A stretch of DNA of 17,635 nucleotides, taken from the NCBI GenBank assembly GCA_937121005.1, contig CAKZKB010000117.1, positions 1 through 17,635 of the forward strand. Direction: 5' to 3'. Below are positions 1 to 7,469 of this stretch, one piece after another. The notes under the pieces are model-generated. The model made no database searches. It was not told the origin of the DNA and was given only the letters and a program-made list of their open reading frames with translations. A program made the position numbers and the translations under genes. Every line of letters starts with the position of its first letter. Positions within the stretch are counted from its first letter, which is position 1. This stretch comes from an uncultured cyanobacterium (GTDB lineage Bacteria; Cyanobacteriota; Cyanobacteriia; Cyanobacteriales; Geitlerinemataceae).

Positions 1-3000
1 TTGATTCAGGACTTGGAGCTGGGCTTCGGCTTGTTTGCGATCGCTAATATCGGTCATTGCCACCACCAAACCGATAATATTGTTCTCAGAATCGACGATG
101 GGGTTAGCGCGTTGAGACACTGGCATCAGACGATCGCCAAAAGAGCGCAATTCGATTTCCTCGCGCCAACTTTCCCCGTTTTCTAAAACCGTTTTGAGAA
201 ATTTGGCAGGCAATTCCGGATCGACAAAGACTGCCGGAATGCCGCCGGAGGCATTAAACTCATCGACTGTCGCACACTCGAACAACCGCGAAAAAGCCGG
301 ATTTTGATAGATATGATTGCCGTCAGCATCGGTAAAGGCAATGGCATCGCTCGCACTTTCGATCGCTTGGCGGTAGACTAACAACGTCCGTTCGGTTTCT
401 TTGAGACTGGTAATGTCGCGGGCAATGGTGGAAAAATAGGCGATCGTCCCGTCAGTGGACTTGTGAGCCACGATCGCCTGGGAAAACGGAATTTCTCGAC
501 CGTCAGCCGCCAGCATCGCCGTTTCCCCCATCCAGTACCCGGTACGCGCCGCTTCAAATAGGGCTTCTTGCATGAGAATATTGTAGGCCCAGGCCGGATG
601 CAGGTGGCTGAGGCGGCAACCTTCCAAGGGGCGATCGCGTTCGATGCCCAAAATTTCCCGTCCGGAACGATTGATATAAGAAATTTCGCCTTCGGTGCTC
701 GAAGTGCTGATAAAGTCGGTGGTGGCTTCTAAAATGGCTAAGAGCCGATCGCGATCGGCCTCGGCTTCCTTACGATCGCGGATGTCGCGGCTGATAGTGG
801 CGTAGCACAGCAGTTCGTCAGTTTCGCGATCGCGCACTGCAAACAATGTCATCTCGACCGGGATCTCTTCTGCGGTTTGGAAATGTTGCAGGTGAAATTC
901 CCCTTGCCAGTTAGCGCCGTCGCGTACCGAACCGAGGGCTTGGCGCAGGGAAGCGATATCGGCGGCGGGCACGAAATCAAATATCGTCGCATTCTTCACC
1001 GCTTCTAGACTCTCGAGCCCCAGCAGTTCCCGTCCGGCTTGGTTGAGATAAAGCGCCCGTCCGCCGGGAGCCGCCATGCCGATAAAATCGGTACTGTTCT
1101 CGATCAGGGCCACGAATTTTTGCCGTTCGTCTTCAGCTAAAATGCGCTCGCTGATGTCGATAATCATCCCATCCCAAATGACCGATCCGTCCCCTTGGCG
1201 ATCGGGACGGGAAATAACGCGCACCCACTTCAGCCGTCCCGAAGTGGTAATAATGCGCCCTTGCCAATCGAAGGGTTCGAGGGTACGGGCCGATCGCGCG
1301 ATCTCTGCCATCATACCGGGGCGATCGTCGGCATGGGTCATTTCCAAAGAACGTTCCATCTGTTCCGGTTCGATCTCGTAGAGTTCCCGACACCCGGCTG
1401 AGGCGAACAGAAACGACATCGACCCCTCTGCATCCATGCGAAACTGGTAGATGACTCCTGGTAAATTGGCCGCCAGTTTTTGAAAGCGGGCTTCGCTGGC
1501 TCGCAAGGCAGCCTCGGCGGTTTCCCGTTCGGTAATATCGAAGGCCATGGAAGCCACGCCAATTAAGTTGCCTTCAGTGGAAACTAACGGCGTGTTGTAC
1601 CACTCGCAGGTAATAATTCGGCCGTCTTTGGTTAAATTCTCGTTGGTACTGCGGGATCCGCCTTGTTGCGCCACCAGATCTCTCATCACCTTTTCTACAT
1701 GGGGTCGGGCCGTTTCCGGGATTAATAACCCCACTACCGGGCGGCCTAGGGCTTCCCAGCGCGTCCAGCCGAAAATCCGTTCGGCGGCGGGATTCCAAGT
1801 GGTCACTTTCCAGTCTAGATCCCATTCAATCACCGCTAGGGGCGTTTGCTGCACCAGCAGAGAAAGACGCTGTTGGGAGCGACGCAGGCGATCTTCGGCC
1901 AGCTTGGCATCAGTAATATCCCGAGCCGTCGCATACAGTATTTCTTCTTCAGGATAGGGAATACTCGACCACGACAGCCAGCGATAGGAACCATCTCGAC
2001 ACCGATAGCGATTTTCAAACTGAACCGTTTCTTGTCCTCGTGCGACTTTTTGGGCTTCGGCGAGGGTGGCGGCTCGATCGTCGGGATGGACAAAATCGAC
2101 AAACGGACGGGATTTCAGTTCGGCTTCGCTGTAACCGAGGACTTTAGAAAATGCAGGGTTGATGCGCTTGAAATAGCCATCGAACCCGGCGACGCAGAGT
2201 AAGTCGGGCGAGAGGTTAAAGAAGCGATCGCGTTCGGTTTCGGCTCGCTTGCGATCGCTGATATCCGTCGAAATTCCCCCAGTGGCGTACACTTTGCCGT
2301 CGCTGTCGAATAGGGGAAACTTGATGGCTAAGTAAGTGTGGAATCCGTCTGGTTGTAAAATGGTTTCTTCGAGCTCGACTGCCGATCGCGTTTCGATCGC
2401 CTTTCGATCGCCGCTTCGCACGTGGTTTTTAATCTCTTCGGGCATCAAATCGGCATCGGTTTTACCCAGAATCTCCTCCACTTTGCGCCCTAACGCCCGT
2501 TCGCAAGGGGGATTGGCAAATAAATAGCGCCCTTCTAAATCTTTAAGAAAGATAGCAGCCGGGGAGTGGGTTAAAATGGCTTCGAGTTGGGTTTGGCTTT
2601 CTTGCAGTTGAGCCGTGCGCCAGCGAATTTCGGCTTCGAGATCGGCTTTGGCTTCTTGCAAAGAGATTTCAACCAAGACGCGATCGGTGACATCGAGCAA
2701 AATCCCGCAAAAGACCATTTCTCCCGCGTCGTTGCAAATTGGGGTCGATCGTCCCTGCCACCAGCGTACCTCCCCGTCGGGTTTGATCAGGCGACCTTCG
2801 TAGAACCAATCTCGTCCCTTGTCAATGGCTGCGACGATCGATTGGTGGTAGGCTTCGAGATCGTCGGGATGAACGCGATCGATGAAGTTTTGGACATCTA
2901 CTATCATCTCGGCGGCGCTAATTCCTGCCAGATCCTCAATGCCTTCGCTGACGTAATCGACGCGCCAGAGATCCCCTTGACTGGTAAACTGAAATATGGC

Positions 3001-3129
3001 TCCGGGAACGTGGGCAGCAACGCGATCGACGACAGAAGCAGCCAGATCGCGCTGCGATCGCAGTTGCACCACTTCTCGTTGCAAGGCTTCGTAGGCTTGG
3101 CGGTCTACGGTAACGTAGGATTCGGACAC
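1..3129 (-). CDS. Multi-PAS sensor protein, N-terminal 1043 residues (3' end outside window)
   Basis: One uninterrupted minus-strand frame runs from a GTG start at 3129 to base 1. An in-frame stop lies nine codons upstream and no ATG lies between, so GTG is the only plausible start; there is no clear Shine-Dalgarno. I count eight PAS modules, at about residues 30-146, 181-293, 303-405, 421-531, 546-658, 671-781, 795-905 and 912-1028. Typical cores are visible (NPAFSKVLGYSEAEL, NPAAERIFGW, NRSGREILGI, HPDD), and most modules end in a PAC-like D-I-S/T-D/E-R-K/E linker. No signal peptide or membrane segment is seen, so it is probably cytosolic. PAS repeats bind ligands or cofactors or mediate dimerisation, and normally feed a histidine kinase, GGDEF/EAL or cyclase domain. 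That output domain is not in the window, so the signalling class is unknown. Confidence 0.9.
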   Translation of the reverse strand, partial: MSESYVTVDRQAYEALQREVVQLRSQRDLAASVVDRVAAHVPGAIFQFTSQGDLWRVDYVSEGIEDLAGISAAEMIVDVQNFIDRVHPDDLEAYHQSIVAAIDKGRDWFYEGRLIKPDGEVRWWQGRSTPICNDAGEMVFCGILLDVTDRVLVEISLQEAKADLEAEIRWRTAQLQESQTQLEAILTHSPAAIFLKDLEGRYLFANPPCERALGRKVEEILGKTDADLMPEEIKNHVRSGDRKAIETRSAVELEETILQPDGFHTYLAIKFPLFDSDGKVYATGGISTDISDRKRAETERDRFFNLSPDLLCVAGFDGYFKRINPAFSKVLGYSEAELKSRPFVDFVHPDDRAATLAEAQKVARGQETVQFENRYRCRDGSYRWLSWSSIPYPEEEILYATARDITDAKLAEDRLRRSQQRLSLLVQQTPLAVIEWDLDWKVTTWNPAAERIFGWTRWEALGRPVVGLLIPETARPHVEKVMRDLVAQQGGSRSTNENLTKDGRIITCEWYNTPLVSTEGNLIGVASMAFDITERETAEAALRASEARFQKLAANLPGVIYQFRMDAEGSMSFLFASAGCRELYEIEPEQMERSLEMTHADDRPGMMAEIARSARTLEPFDWQGRIITTSGRLKWVRVISRPDRQGDGSVIWDGMIIDISERILAEDERQKFVALIENSTDFIGMAAPGGRALYLNQAGRELLGLESLEAVKNATIFDFVPAADIASLRQALGSVRDGANWQGEFHLQHFQTAEEIPVEMTLFAVRDRETDELLCYATISRDIRDRKEAEADRDRLLAILEATTDFISTSSTEGEISYINRSGREILGIERDRPLEGCRLSHLHPAWAYNILMQEALFEAARTGYWMGETAMLAADGREIPFSQAIVAHKSTDGTIAYFSTIARDITSLKETERTLLVYRQAIESASDAIAFTDADGNHIYQNPAFSRLFECATVDEFNASGGIPAVFVDPELPAKFLKTVLENGESWREEIELRSFGDRLMPVSQRANPIVDSENNIIGLVVAMTDISDRKQAEAQLQVLNQ

Positions 3130-3266
3130 GGTTAGAAACGGCGAGGAAAGAGGCTAGAATCGAGGGGAGTTGAGGATCCCCTAAGAGATCCCCAACAACA
3201 AACAGACCCCATCGAGAGGGTTGGCGTACGGACGCACCTTGGCGCGTTAAATCCTCTTTAGCTTAG

Positions 3267-3293
3267 CATTCTGGTTTGATATCAGCCAGAATG
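3267..3293 (-). terminator. Possible hairpin at the desA stop codon
   Basis: CATTCTGG (3267-3274) and CCAGAATG (3286-3293) form a perfect 8-bp stem with an 11-nt loop that contains the desA stop codon (3282-3284). No U-tract follows on the minus strand, so this is a weak terminator candidate and could instead affect mRNA stability. Confidence 0.25.
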
Positions 3294-4373
3294 AGAGCGA
3301 TCGCCTTGTACGCCCCGAGGGAAAGGGAAATACCCCGTATCGCGATCGTACAGATGGCAAGTGGCGGTCACTTCTTGAATCAACGACCAAGAAAATTCGC
3401 GTTTGACGATATAGGCTCCCCAATGCTCTTCTAGGCTAGCATGGGCTTGGCGCAAATTGTACCAAGGAATGGCCGAGCAAACGTGGTGGGGAACGTGGAC
3501 GTTAATATCGTGGCAGATAAATTCAAACCACCAGGGATATTTACAGTGGACGCTACCCATCAACTGCGCCCCGGCTTCGTGCCAGCGATCGCTCGGATCG
3601 AAGGGATTTTCCGGTAAGGTATGGTGAAATAGGGTAATGGTACTCAACCAAAAGTGAAACACCATCCAGGGAACAAACCATAATTTAACCAATCCCCAAA
3701 CTCCGGTCGTAGCAATCAGAAGCGGTGCGCCAATGGCAATAACCGCTACCACAAACAAGACGGAAAATCGAAATTGCTGGCGTTCTTTGCCTTCAAATTG
3801 CCCCCAGCGAAAGTGTTGGTGCGCCCAATGGATAATAGAACCAGTCCACCACAGTTTGCCACGCACGGAGCGGTAGAGAAGTTGTTGCCATTGAGGGGAA
3901 TTTTCAAATTTTTCCAGAGAGAAAGGATTCCAAGTATTATCGATATCTAAATTGTTCGTCCATTTGTGATGGAGATTGTGTTGAATTCGCCAAGGATGAA
4001 ACGGATAAATGCAGGGAATTAAGGCAATATGTCCGACTAAATTGTTAACCCATTTGCGGTTGGCGAAGGAACGATGCCCGCAGTCGTGAGCGATGATAAA
4101 CAGTCCGAAAAATCCCGTTCCCGTGAAGATCCACAGGGGCGCGAGTAAATACCAGGGTGCGACGGAAATTCCCCACCAACCCAGGCTGACGAGGGCAATG
4201 TTAATGAAAAAACCACCCCAGGCTTTAAGCGGATTTTTGACAAAAACTGATTTGGGAAAGGTGTCTAAAATGTCTTTGAGACGGATATTGCGATCGAGTT
4301 GCGGACGGGGATAGCGTGGGGGATCGACAGTCAGATCGAGAGAGGGTGGAGAAATCGCGGCAGATTTTACCAT
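3282..4373 (-). CDS. desA: Acyl-lipid fatty acid desaturase, DesA (delta-12) type
   Basis: This membrane-bound, non-haem di-iron desaturase should insert the delta-12 double bond into lipid-linked oleoyl chains, taking electrons from ferredoxin; it supports membrane fluidity at low temperature. The 363 residues match the usual DesA length of about 350. The three histidine boxes are HDCGH (96-100), HNLHH (132-136) and HVPHH (293-297). Hydrophobic segments lie around residues 52-95 and 202-250. The sequence YPFHPWRIQHNLHHKWTNN and the stretch GSVHCKYPWWFEFICHDINV resemble DesA more than the omega-3 DesB, whose second box I recall as HRTHH. The ATG at 4373 gives the expected hydrophilic N-terminus. 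It is transcribed alone, downstream of a repeat-filled spacer. Delta-12 specificity is inferred from remembered resemblance to Synechocystis DesA. Confidence 0.9.
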   Translation of the reverse strand: MVKSAAISPPSLDLTVDPPRYPRPQLDRNIRLKDILDTFPKSVFVKNPLKAWGGFFINIALVSLGWWGISVAPWYLLAPLWIFTGTGFFGLFIIAHDCGHRSFANRKWVNNLVGHIALIPCIYPFHPWRIQHNLHHKWTNNLDIDNTWNPFSLEKFENSPQWQQLLYRSVRGKLWWTGSIIHWAHQHFRWGQFEGKERQQFRFSVLFVVAVIAIGAPLLIATTGVWGLVKLWFVPWMVFHFWLSTITLFHHTLPENPFDPSDRWHEAGAQLMGSVHCKYPWWFEFICHDINVHVPHHVCSAIPWYNLRQAHASLEEHWGAYIVKREFSWSLIQEVTATCHLYDRDTGYFPFPRGVQGDRSHSG

Positions 4374-4459
4374 GTTTGTTGTAACCCGAGAAAGGAATAA
4401 GCCTCGTAAGGCGAGGTGCGATCGTCATATCAGATCCGTCAGAACAGCGAACGTATTTG

Positions 4460-4525
4460 TAGGGGTAGCGCCCCCGTGCCTACCCCTAGATATTGGGAAC
4501 GGGGCAACCACAGGGGGATTGCCCC
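4460..4525. repeat. Tandem GTAGGGG-type palindromes
   Basis: Two stem-loops lie side by side. TAGGGGTAG (4460-4468) pairs with CTACCCCTA (4480-4488), and GGGGCAA (4501-4507) pairs with TTGCCCC (4519-4525). The core GCCCCCGTGCC is shared with the element at 7241-7269. These belong to the G-rich dispersed palindromes common between cyanobacterial genes. Confidence 0.75.
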
Positions 4526-4717
4526 TACCAGGTTCTATCTCTGTTTAGCCGGATTCGATCTCATTTCTGCCTATTTCTGAAGCTGAGAGTCCAGAAATTG
4601 TCATCGGCATTGCGAAAATGGCAGATGGCGATCTCAGGCTACGATAGCATTTATTCTTACTATTGGGATCGCTGAAATCTGGGAAAATTATCGGCAAGGA
4701 TTCAGGCTAACGGTTAA

Positions 4718-4792
4718 GATCCCCCCTAACCCCCCTTCATAAGGGGGGGATTACTTGGTTTCCCCCTTATGAAGGGGGACGGAAGGGGGATC
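4718..4792. repeat. 31-bp inverted repeat, MITE-like or terminator
   Basis: The left arm (4718-4748, beginning GATCCCCCC) and right arm (4762-4792, ending GGGGGATC) are inverted copies with a few mismatches and a 1-nt gap, around a 13-bp centre. The inner CCCCCTTCATAAGGGGG core is itself self-complementary. It lies 32 bp after the stop of the DUF4335 gene, so it could end that transcript. No coding capacity is present. Confidence 0.75.
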
Positions 4793-4824
4793 GCTCAGCC
4801 ATTTCCGGTATTACCGCTTACAAA

Positions 4825-6222
4825 TTATCGTCCCCGCCAAGGGCTGGTTTCCAAATAACCTTGAGGGGTAAACACGACGCGATATTGAGCTAACGGCACT
4901 CGTACCACAATATCATCTTCGCGACTCAAGGCGGCTTCGCTGCGGTGCAGGTCTTCTAACGGCAGTTCGCCGTAGTAAACCGAAGCCGTATCGCTGAGGG
5001 GTTCGACTTCGGCGATCGTCCCGTCTTCGGTGACTCCGAGGCGATATTCCAAATCGCGATCGAAAATAGGATCGCCCGTCCACTCTGCGGTTATCGTCTC
5101 GCGCAAATCAGCTTCCAAACGGGCGATCGTCTCGCTGTCGGTAATTTCGGGCGGTGGAGAGGGGGCCTCGCTGTAACCGTGCCAGGGGGCGATTTCGATC
5201 GCGCCATTGGGCTCGAACACCACCTTAAAATCGGCAAAGGCTTCGGTGGTGGCCCGGCCGCCTTCAGCCGGAACGAACCGCAAGTCCGGTAACGGCGTGG
5301 CCTCGGCATTGTTGCGGGCGGCTTCGTTGTCGGGGCGGTAGCCAAGAATGGCTCCATCTGCCCCCACTGTCACCCGGTAGGATAGGGGGGAAGGAATTGC
5401 AGCCGCTTCGTCGCGTTCGTTGTAGAGATCTTCGGACAATTGCTGTCCCAGGGCGGCCAGGCGATCGGGATCGGTAATTTCTTGGCTGTCTTCTAAGGCA
5501 GCGGCCAGTTCTTCACTCGAAGGCGGTTCGACTTCCGGTTCTGGTTCGGTTTCCACCTCCAGATCCGGCGGGGCGGCGGCTCCATTTTCCGGATCGACTT
5601 GGGGTTCGATGCCCTCGGACACGCCCGGATTGACTTCGGCCGGACGGCGGGTTTCCGGGACGGGAAGCATGAAGAACAGGGCCGCAGCCGCCGCCAGACC
5701 GGATACGCCCACAGCCGCCGGGGCCGCCCGCCGGGCCAGGGGCACTTCGGCGCGGGCGTGGCGGCGAGGTAGGGGGGACAGGGCCAGCGATCGCCCCGGT
5801 AGGGTGGTCGCATCGGCAAAACACTGGTCGATCGCTTCTACCAAGTCGAACAGTTGTACCGTCGTCAGATCGACGCGCACCGGATCGGGGGCCGTTTCGG
5901 GCGATCGTACCAGCAAGCGATGCAAGCCATTCTCGATCGCCATCAATTCCACCGCCTGCGGCTGGCCGCCGGCCGGCCGGATGGGTTGTTCGATACCGCT
6001 CATCCATTGGCGGACGTAAGTATTGACCGCACTCACCAAACTGTCGAAAAACTCCAGACCGCCGCTTAACGGTTCCGGGCGGTTGGCGAAGCGACATTCA
6101 GCGTTCACCAATACGGTCAACGGGGCGCGGGCCGGGGAACTATCTACCGTTCCGGTGGCATCGCTGAGGCCTTCGAGGCTTAAGGTGCAGTTGGGGAGTT
6201 TGTACTGGCGAACAACAGTCAT
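4825..6222 (-). CDS. DUF4335 domain protein, membrane-anchored, with duplicated C-terminal domain
   Basis: A 465-residue protein of unknown function. The N-terminal part (1-140, starting MTVVRQYKLPNCTLSLEGL) matches my memory of the cyanobacterial DUF4335 family. After a basic stretch (152-167, RRHARAEVPLARR) comes one hydrophobic helix (about 168-188), so the N-terminus is probably cytoplasmic and the rest extracytoplasmic. A Glu/Pro-rich linker follows (196-236). Residues 247-349 and 360-464 are two copies of one domain, each starting I-T-D, containing YR-V/L-x-V-x-x-DG-x-I, and ending in a VVF-x-P-x-G block and PWxG. The upstream DUF3038 gene on the same strand is its usual neighbour. The ATG at 6222 sits just after a heptad repeat with no clear Shine-Dalgarno. 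Confidence 0.85.
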   Translation of the reverse strand: MTVVRQYKLPNCTLSLEGLSDATGTVDSSPARAPLTVLVNAECRFANRPEPLSGGLEFFDSLVSAVNTYVRQWMSGIEQPIRPAGGQPQAVELMAIENGLHRLLVRSPETAPDPVRVDLTTVQLFDLVEAIDQCFADATTLPGRSLALSPLPRRHARAEVPLARRAAPAAVGVSGLAAAAALFFMLPVPETRRPAEVNPGVSEGIEPQVDPENGAAAPPDLEVETEPEPEVEPPSSEELAAALEDSQEITDPDRLAALGQQLSEDLYNERDEAAAIPSPLSYRVTVGADGAILGYRPDNEAARNNAEATPLPDLRFVPAEGGRATTEAFADFKVVFEPNGAIEIAPWHGYSEAPSPPPEITDSETIARLEADLRETITAEWTGDPIFDRDLEYRLGVTEDGTIAEVEPLSDTASVYYGELPLEDLHRSEAALSREDDIVVRVPLAQYRVVFTPQGYLETSPWRGR

Positions 6223-6230
6223 TGGAGAGG

Positions 6231-6293
6231 TTTTAGGTTCTAGGTTCTAGGTTTTAGGTTTTAGGTTTTAGGTTTTAGGTTTTAGGTTTTAAG
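6231..6293. repeat. Heptad tandem repeat (TTTTAGG)x9
   Basis: Nine contiguous 7-bp units: one TTTTAGG, two TTCTAGG, five TTTTAGG and a final TTTTAAG. It lies 8 bp upstream of the DUF4335 start codon, so it occupies the leader or promoter zone. This matches the short tandemly repeated repetitive (STRR) class described in filamentous cyanobacteria. Confidence 0.9.
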
Positions 6294-6337
6294 TGCAGAA
6301 TCTCAGAAAGCTACAACGAAACCTTCAATTTTCCTAA

Positions 6338-6372
6338 CACCTAATCCCTAATCCCTAACACCTAATCCCTAA
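6338..6372. repeat. Heptad tandem repeat (TCCCTAA/CACCTAA)x5
   Basis: Five 7-bp units: CACCTAA, TCCCTAA, TCCCTAA, CACCTAA, TCCCTAA. Read on the minus strand, the array supplies the last codons and the TAG stop (6362-6364) of the DUF3038 gene. Confidence 0.85.
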
Positions 6373-6991
6373 TTTCGGTATCGAGGATTTCGCCATCGAG
6401 AAGGGCGACCCACAAGCGTTGCGCCCCGTTGGTTCCGGTACAAAATAGGAGTTGCAATAGCAGTCTGGAAGCGAGTTCGTTGAGTTTCTCGTCGTTGCTG
6501 TAGTAGGCGGTCAGCGATCGCCGGGGGTTCATGCGGCTGCGAAAGTGGGTGCGGAACCGTTTGAGATAGTAGGCCAGGCGCGGTTCTTTGTCGAGGGGGA
6601 TATTTTGCGATCGCGCTCGATCGTAGTCGATCGCCAGTTGGCGCACGGCCACTGTCAGCCGCTTGCACAGGTGATGGGCTAACATAACCAGGGCTTTGGC
6701 TTCTTCTAGACTGAGGGCGCGGCGCTGGCTGAAACGGCGCAGGGGGTTGGTACTGCGAAGCTGCCACAGGGCCACTCGGTTGGGGATCAGGGTTTGTAGT
6801 TGCAGTTGGTCTACGAATTTGAGAATAACCGGGGCAGCCGTTACGTCCAAGGCCTCGATCGCCAGTAAAATTAGATCGATCTGCATCCGCATCCGGCGCG
6901 GACAAACGCCTTTGGGCACGGGAAAATCCGGCAGGCGATCGAGAATGAGCGGTGCGGGTGGAGTGTCGGTCGGCGGACGGGTGGACTGCAT
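6362..6991 (-). CDS. DUF3038 domain protein
   Basis: A 209-residue cytosolic, mostly helical protein of unknown function. The segment from about residue 18 (LDRLPDFPVPKGVCPRRM) through LILLAIEALD matches the cyanobacterial DUF3038 family as I remember it, and the gene pairs with DUF4335 downstream as is usual. The ATG at 6991 opens a proline-rich N-terminus. A shifted frame of the same length (6369-6998) is Pro/Arg/Ser-rich and resembles nothing. The C-terminal residues IRD and the stop fall inside a heptad repeat. The 139-bp gap to the DUF4335 gene has no strong terminator, so co-transcription is likely. The shared function is unknown. Confidence 0.85.
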   Translation of the reverse strand: MQSTRPPTDTPPAPLILDRLPDFPVPKGVCPRRMRMQIDLILLAIEALDVTAAPVILKFVDQLQLQTLIPNRVALWQLRSTNPLRRFSQRRALSLEEAKALVMLAHHLCKRLTVAVRQLAIDYDRARSQNIPLDKEPRLAYYLKRFRTHFRSRMNPRRSLTAYYSNDEKLNELASRLLLQLLFCTGTNGAQRLWVALLDGEILDTEIRD

Positions 6992-7240
6992 CGGGCAATT
7001 TTTTAAGGTGGGATGGGGAGGGGGAGCGATCGAGTCTCTTCTACAGTGTACGATTGTGCGGGTCGATCCGCGACAACCCAGATGGAAGCATCCCCAATTC
7101 TAACGAATCTCCGGGTGAGTATTGCTCTCATCGGGAACGCGATCGGCAAACCGGGCGATCGCCCTTGGTGAGACGATCGAGGACATCCGTATTTTACGGG
7201 TAATATCCAGTCCGTTGGAACCGTAATATTTGTAAGGGCT

Positions 7241-7269
7241 GTAGGGGGCAGTGCCCCCGTGCCTGCCCC
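7241..7269. repeat. GTAGGGG-type palindrome
   Basis: GGGGGCA (7244-7250) pairs with TGCCCCC (7252-7258), and an alternative stem GGGGCAG/CTGCCCC (right arm 7263-7269) gives the same geometry as the stem-loop at 4460-4488. The segment GCCCCCGTGCC is shared with that copy. Confidence 0.7.
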
Positions 7270-7376
7270 GTTGGCTGCGGGCTGTTAAAATGTTGTGTCT
7301 ACCCCTCTAACAATACGAGAGGCGGCCTTGACCGAGACGATGGCTTGCTGTCGCGGATACAAGCCCCCGAATTCAT

Positions 7377-7382
7377 TATAAT
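7377..7382 (+). promoter_or_regulatory. Candidate -10 box for glyA
   Basis: A perfect TATAAT lies 87 bp upstream of the glyA ATG. No good -35 sits 16-18 bp further upstream, so this is a partial promoter assignment. Confidence 0.4.
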
Positions 7383-7434
7383 ATCCAAGCCTCTGGCCGA
7401 GCGCCCGAAGTCAATCCACAATCCAACCGAAGTC

Positions 7435-7469
7435 AATCCAAAATCCAAAATCTAAAATCTAAAATTGAC
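7435..7469. repeat. Heptad tandem repeat (AATCCAA/AATCTAA)x5 abutting the glyA start
   Basis: Units AATCCAA x2, AATCTAA x2 and a degenerate AATTGAC end exactly at the base before the glyA ATG. They displace any conventional ribosome-binding site. Confidence 0.8.

Larger units (their letters stand above)
4374..4824. other. Gene-free spacer between desA and the DUF4335 gene
   Basis: This 451-bp stretch must contain the desA promoter (minus strand, near 4374-4440) and the 3' end region of the DUF4335 gene. It is mostly palindromic DNA: a small CCTCG/CGAGG dyad near 4403-4417, two stem-loops at 4460-4525 and a long inverted repeat at 4718-4792. A 60-codon plus-strand frame at 4493-4675 begins inside the second stem-loop and looks like chance. 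No convincing promoter boxes were identified. Confidence 0.7.
6992..7469. other. Spacer between divergent DUF3038 and glyA genes
   Basis: This 478-bp region should hold both divergent promoters. It contains a GTAGGGG-type palindrome (7241-7269), a perfect TATAAT (7377-7382), the scattered motif CGGATACAAG (7354-7363) and a heptad array directly before glyA. CGAAGTCAATCCA at 7406-7418 recurs at 7429-7440. No glycine riboswitch fold was recognised and no credible reading frame was found. Confidence 0.6.

Noticed and set aside
3130..3281. Structured RNA between the PAS protein and desA
   Set aside because: Only short G/C-rich complementarities are visible; no known RNA family or convincing fold.
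4493..4675. Plus-strand 60-codon frame in the desA spacer
   Set aside because: It starts inside a palindromic repeat, has no ribosome-binding site and no resemblance to any family.
6231..6372. CRISPR-like array
   Set aside because: Units are 7 bp without spacers; this is a simple tandem repeat.
6369..6998. Alternative 209-codon frame overlapping the DUF3038 gene
   Set aside because: Its translation is Pro/Arg/Ser-rich and resembles nothing, while the other frame matches DUF3038.
6992..7469. Glycine riboswitch ahead of glyA
   Set aside because: No tandem aptamer pattern recognised; the region is filled by a palindrome and heptad repeats.
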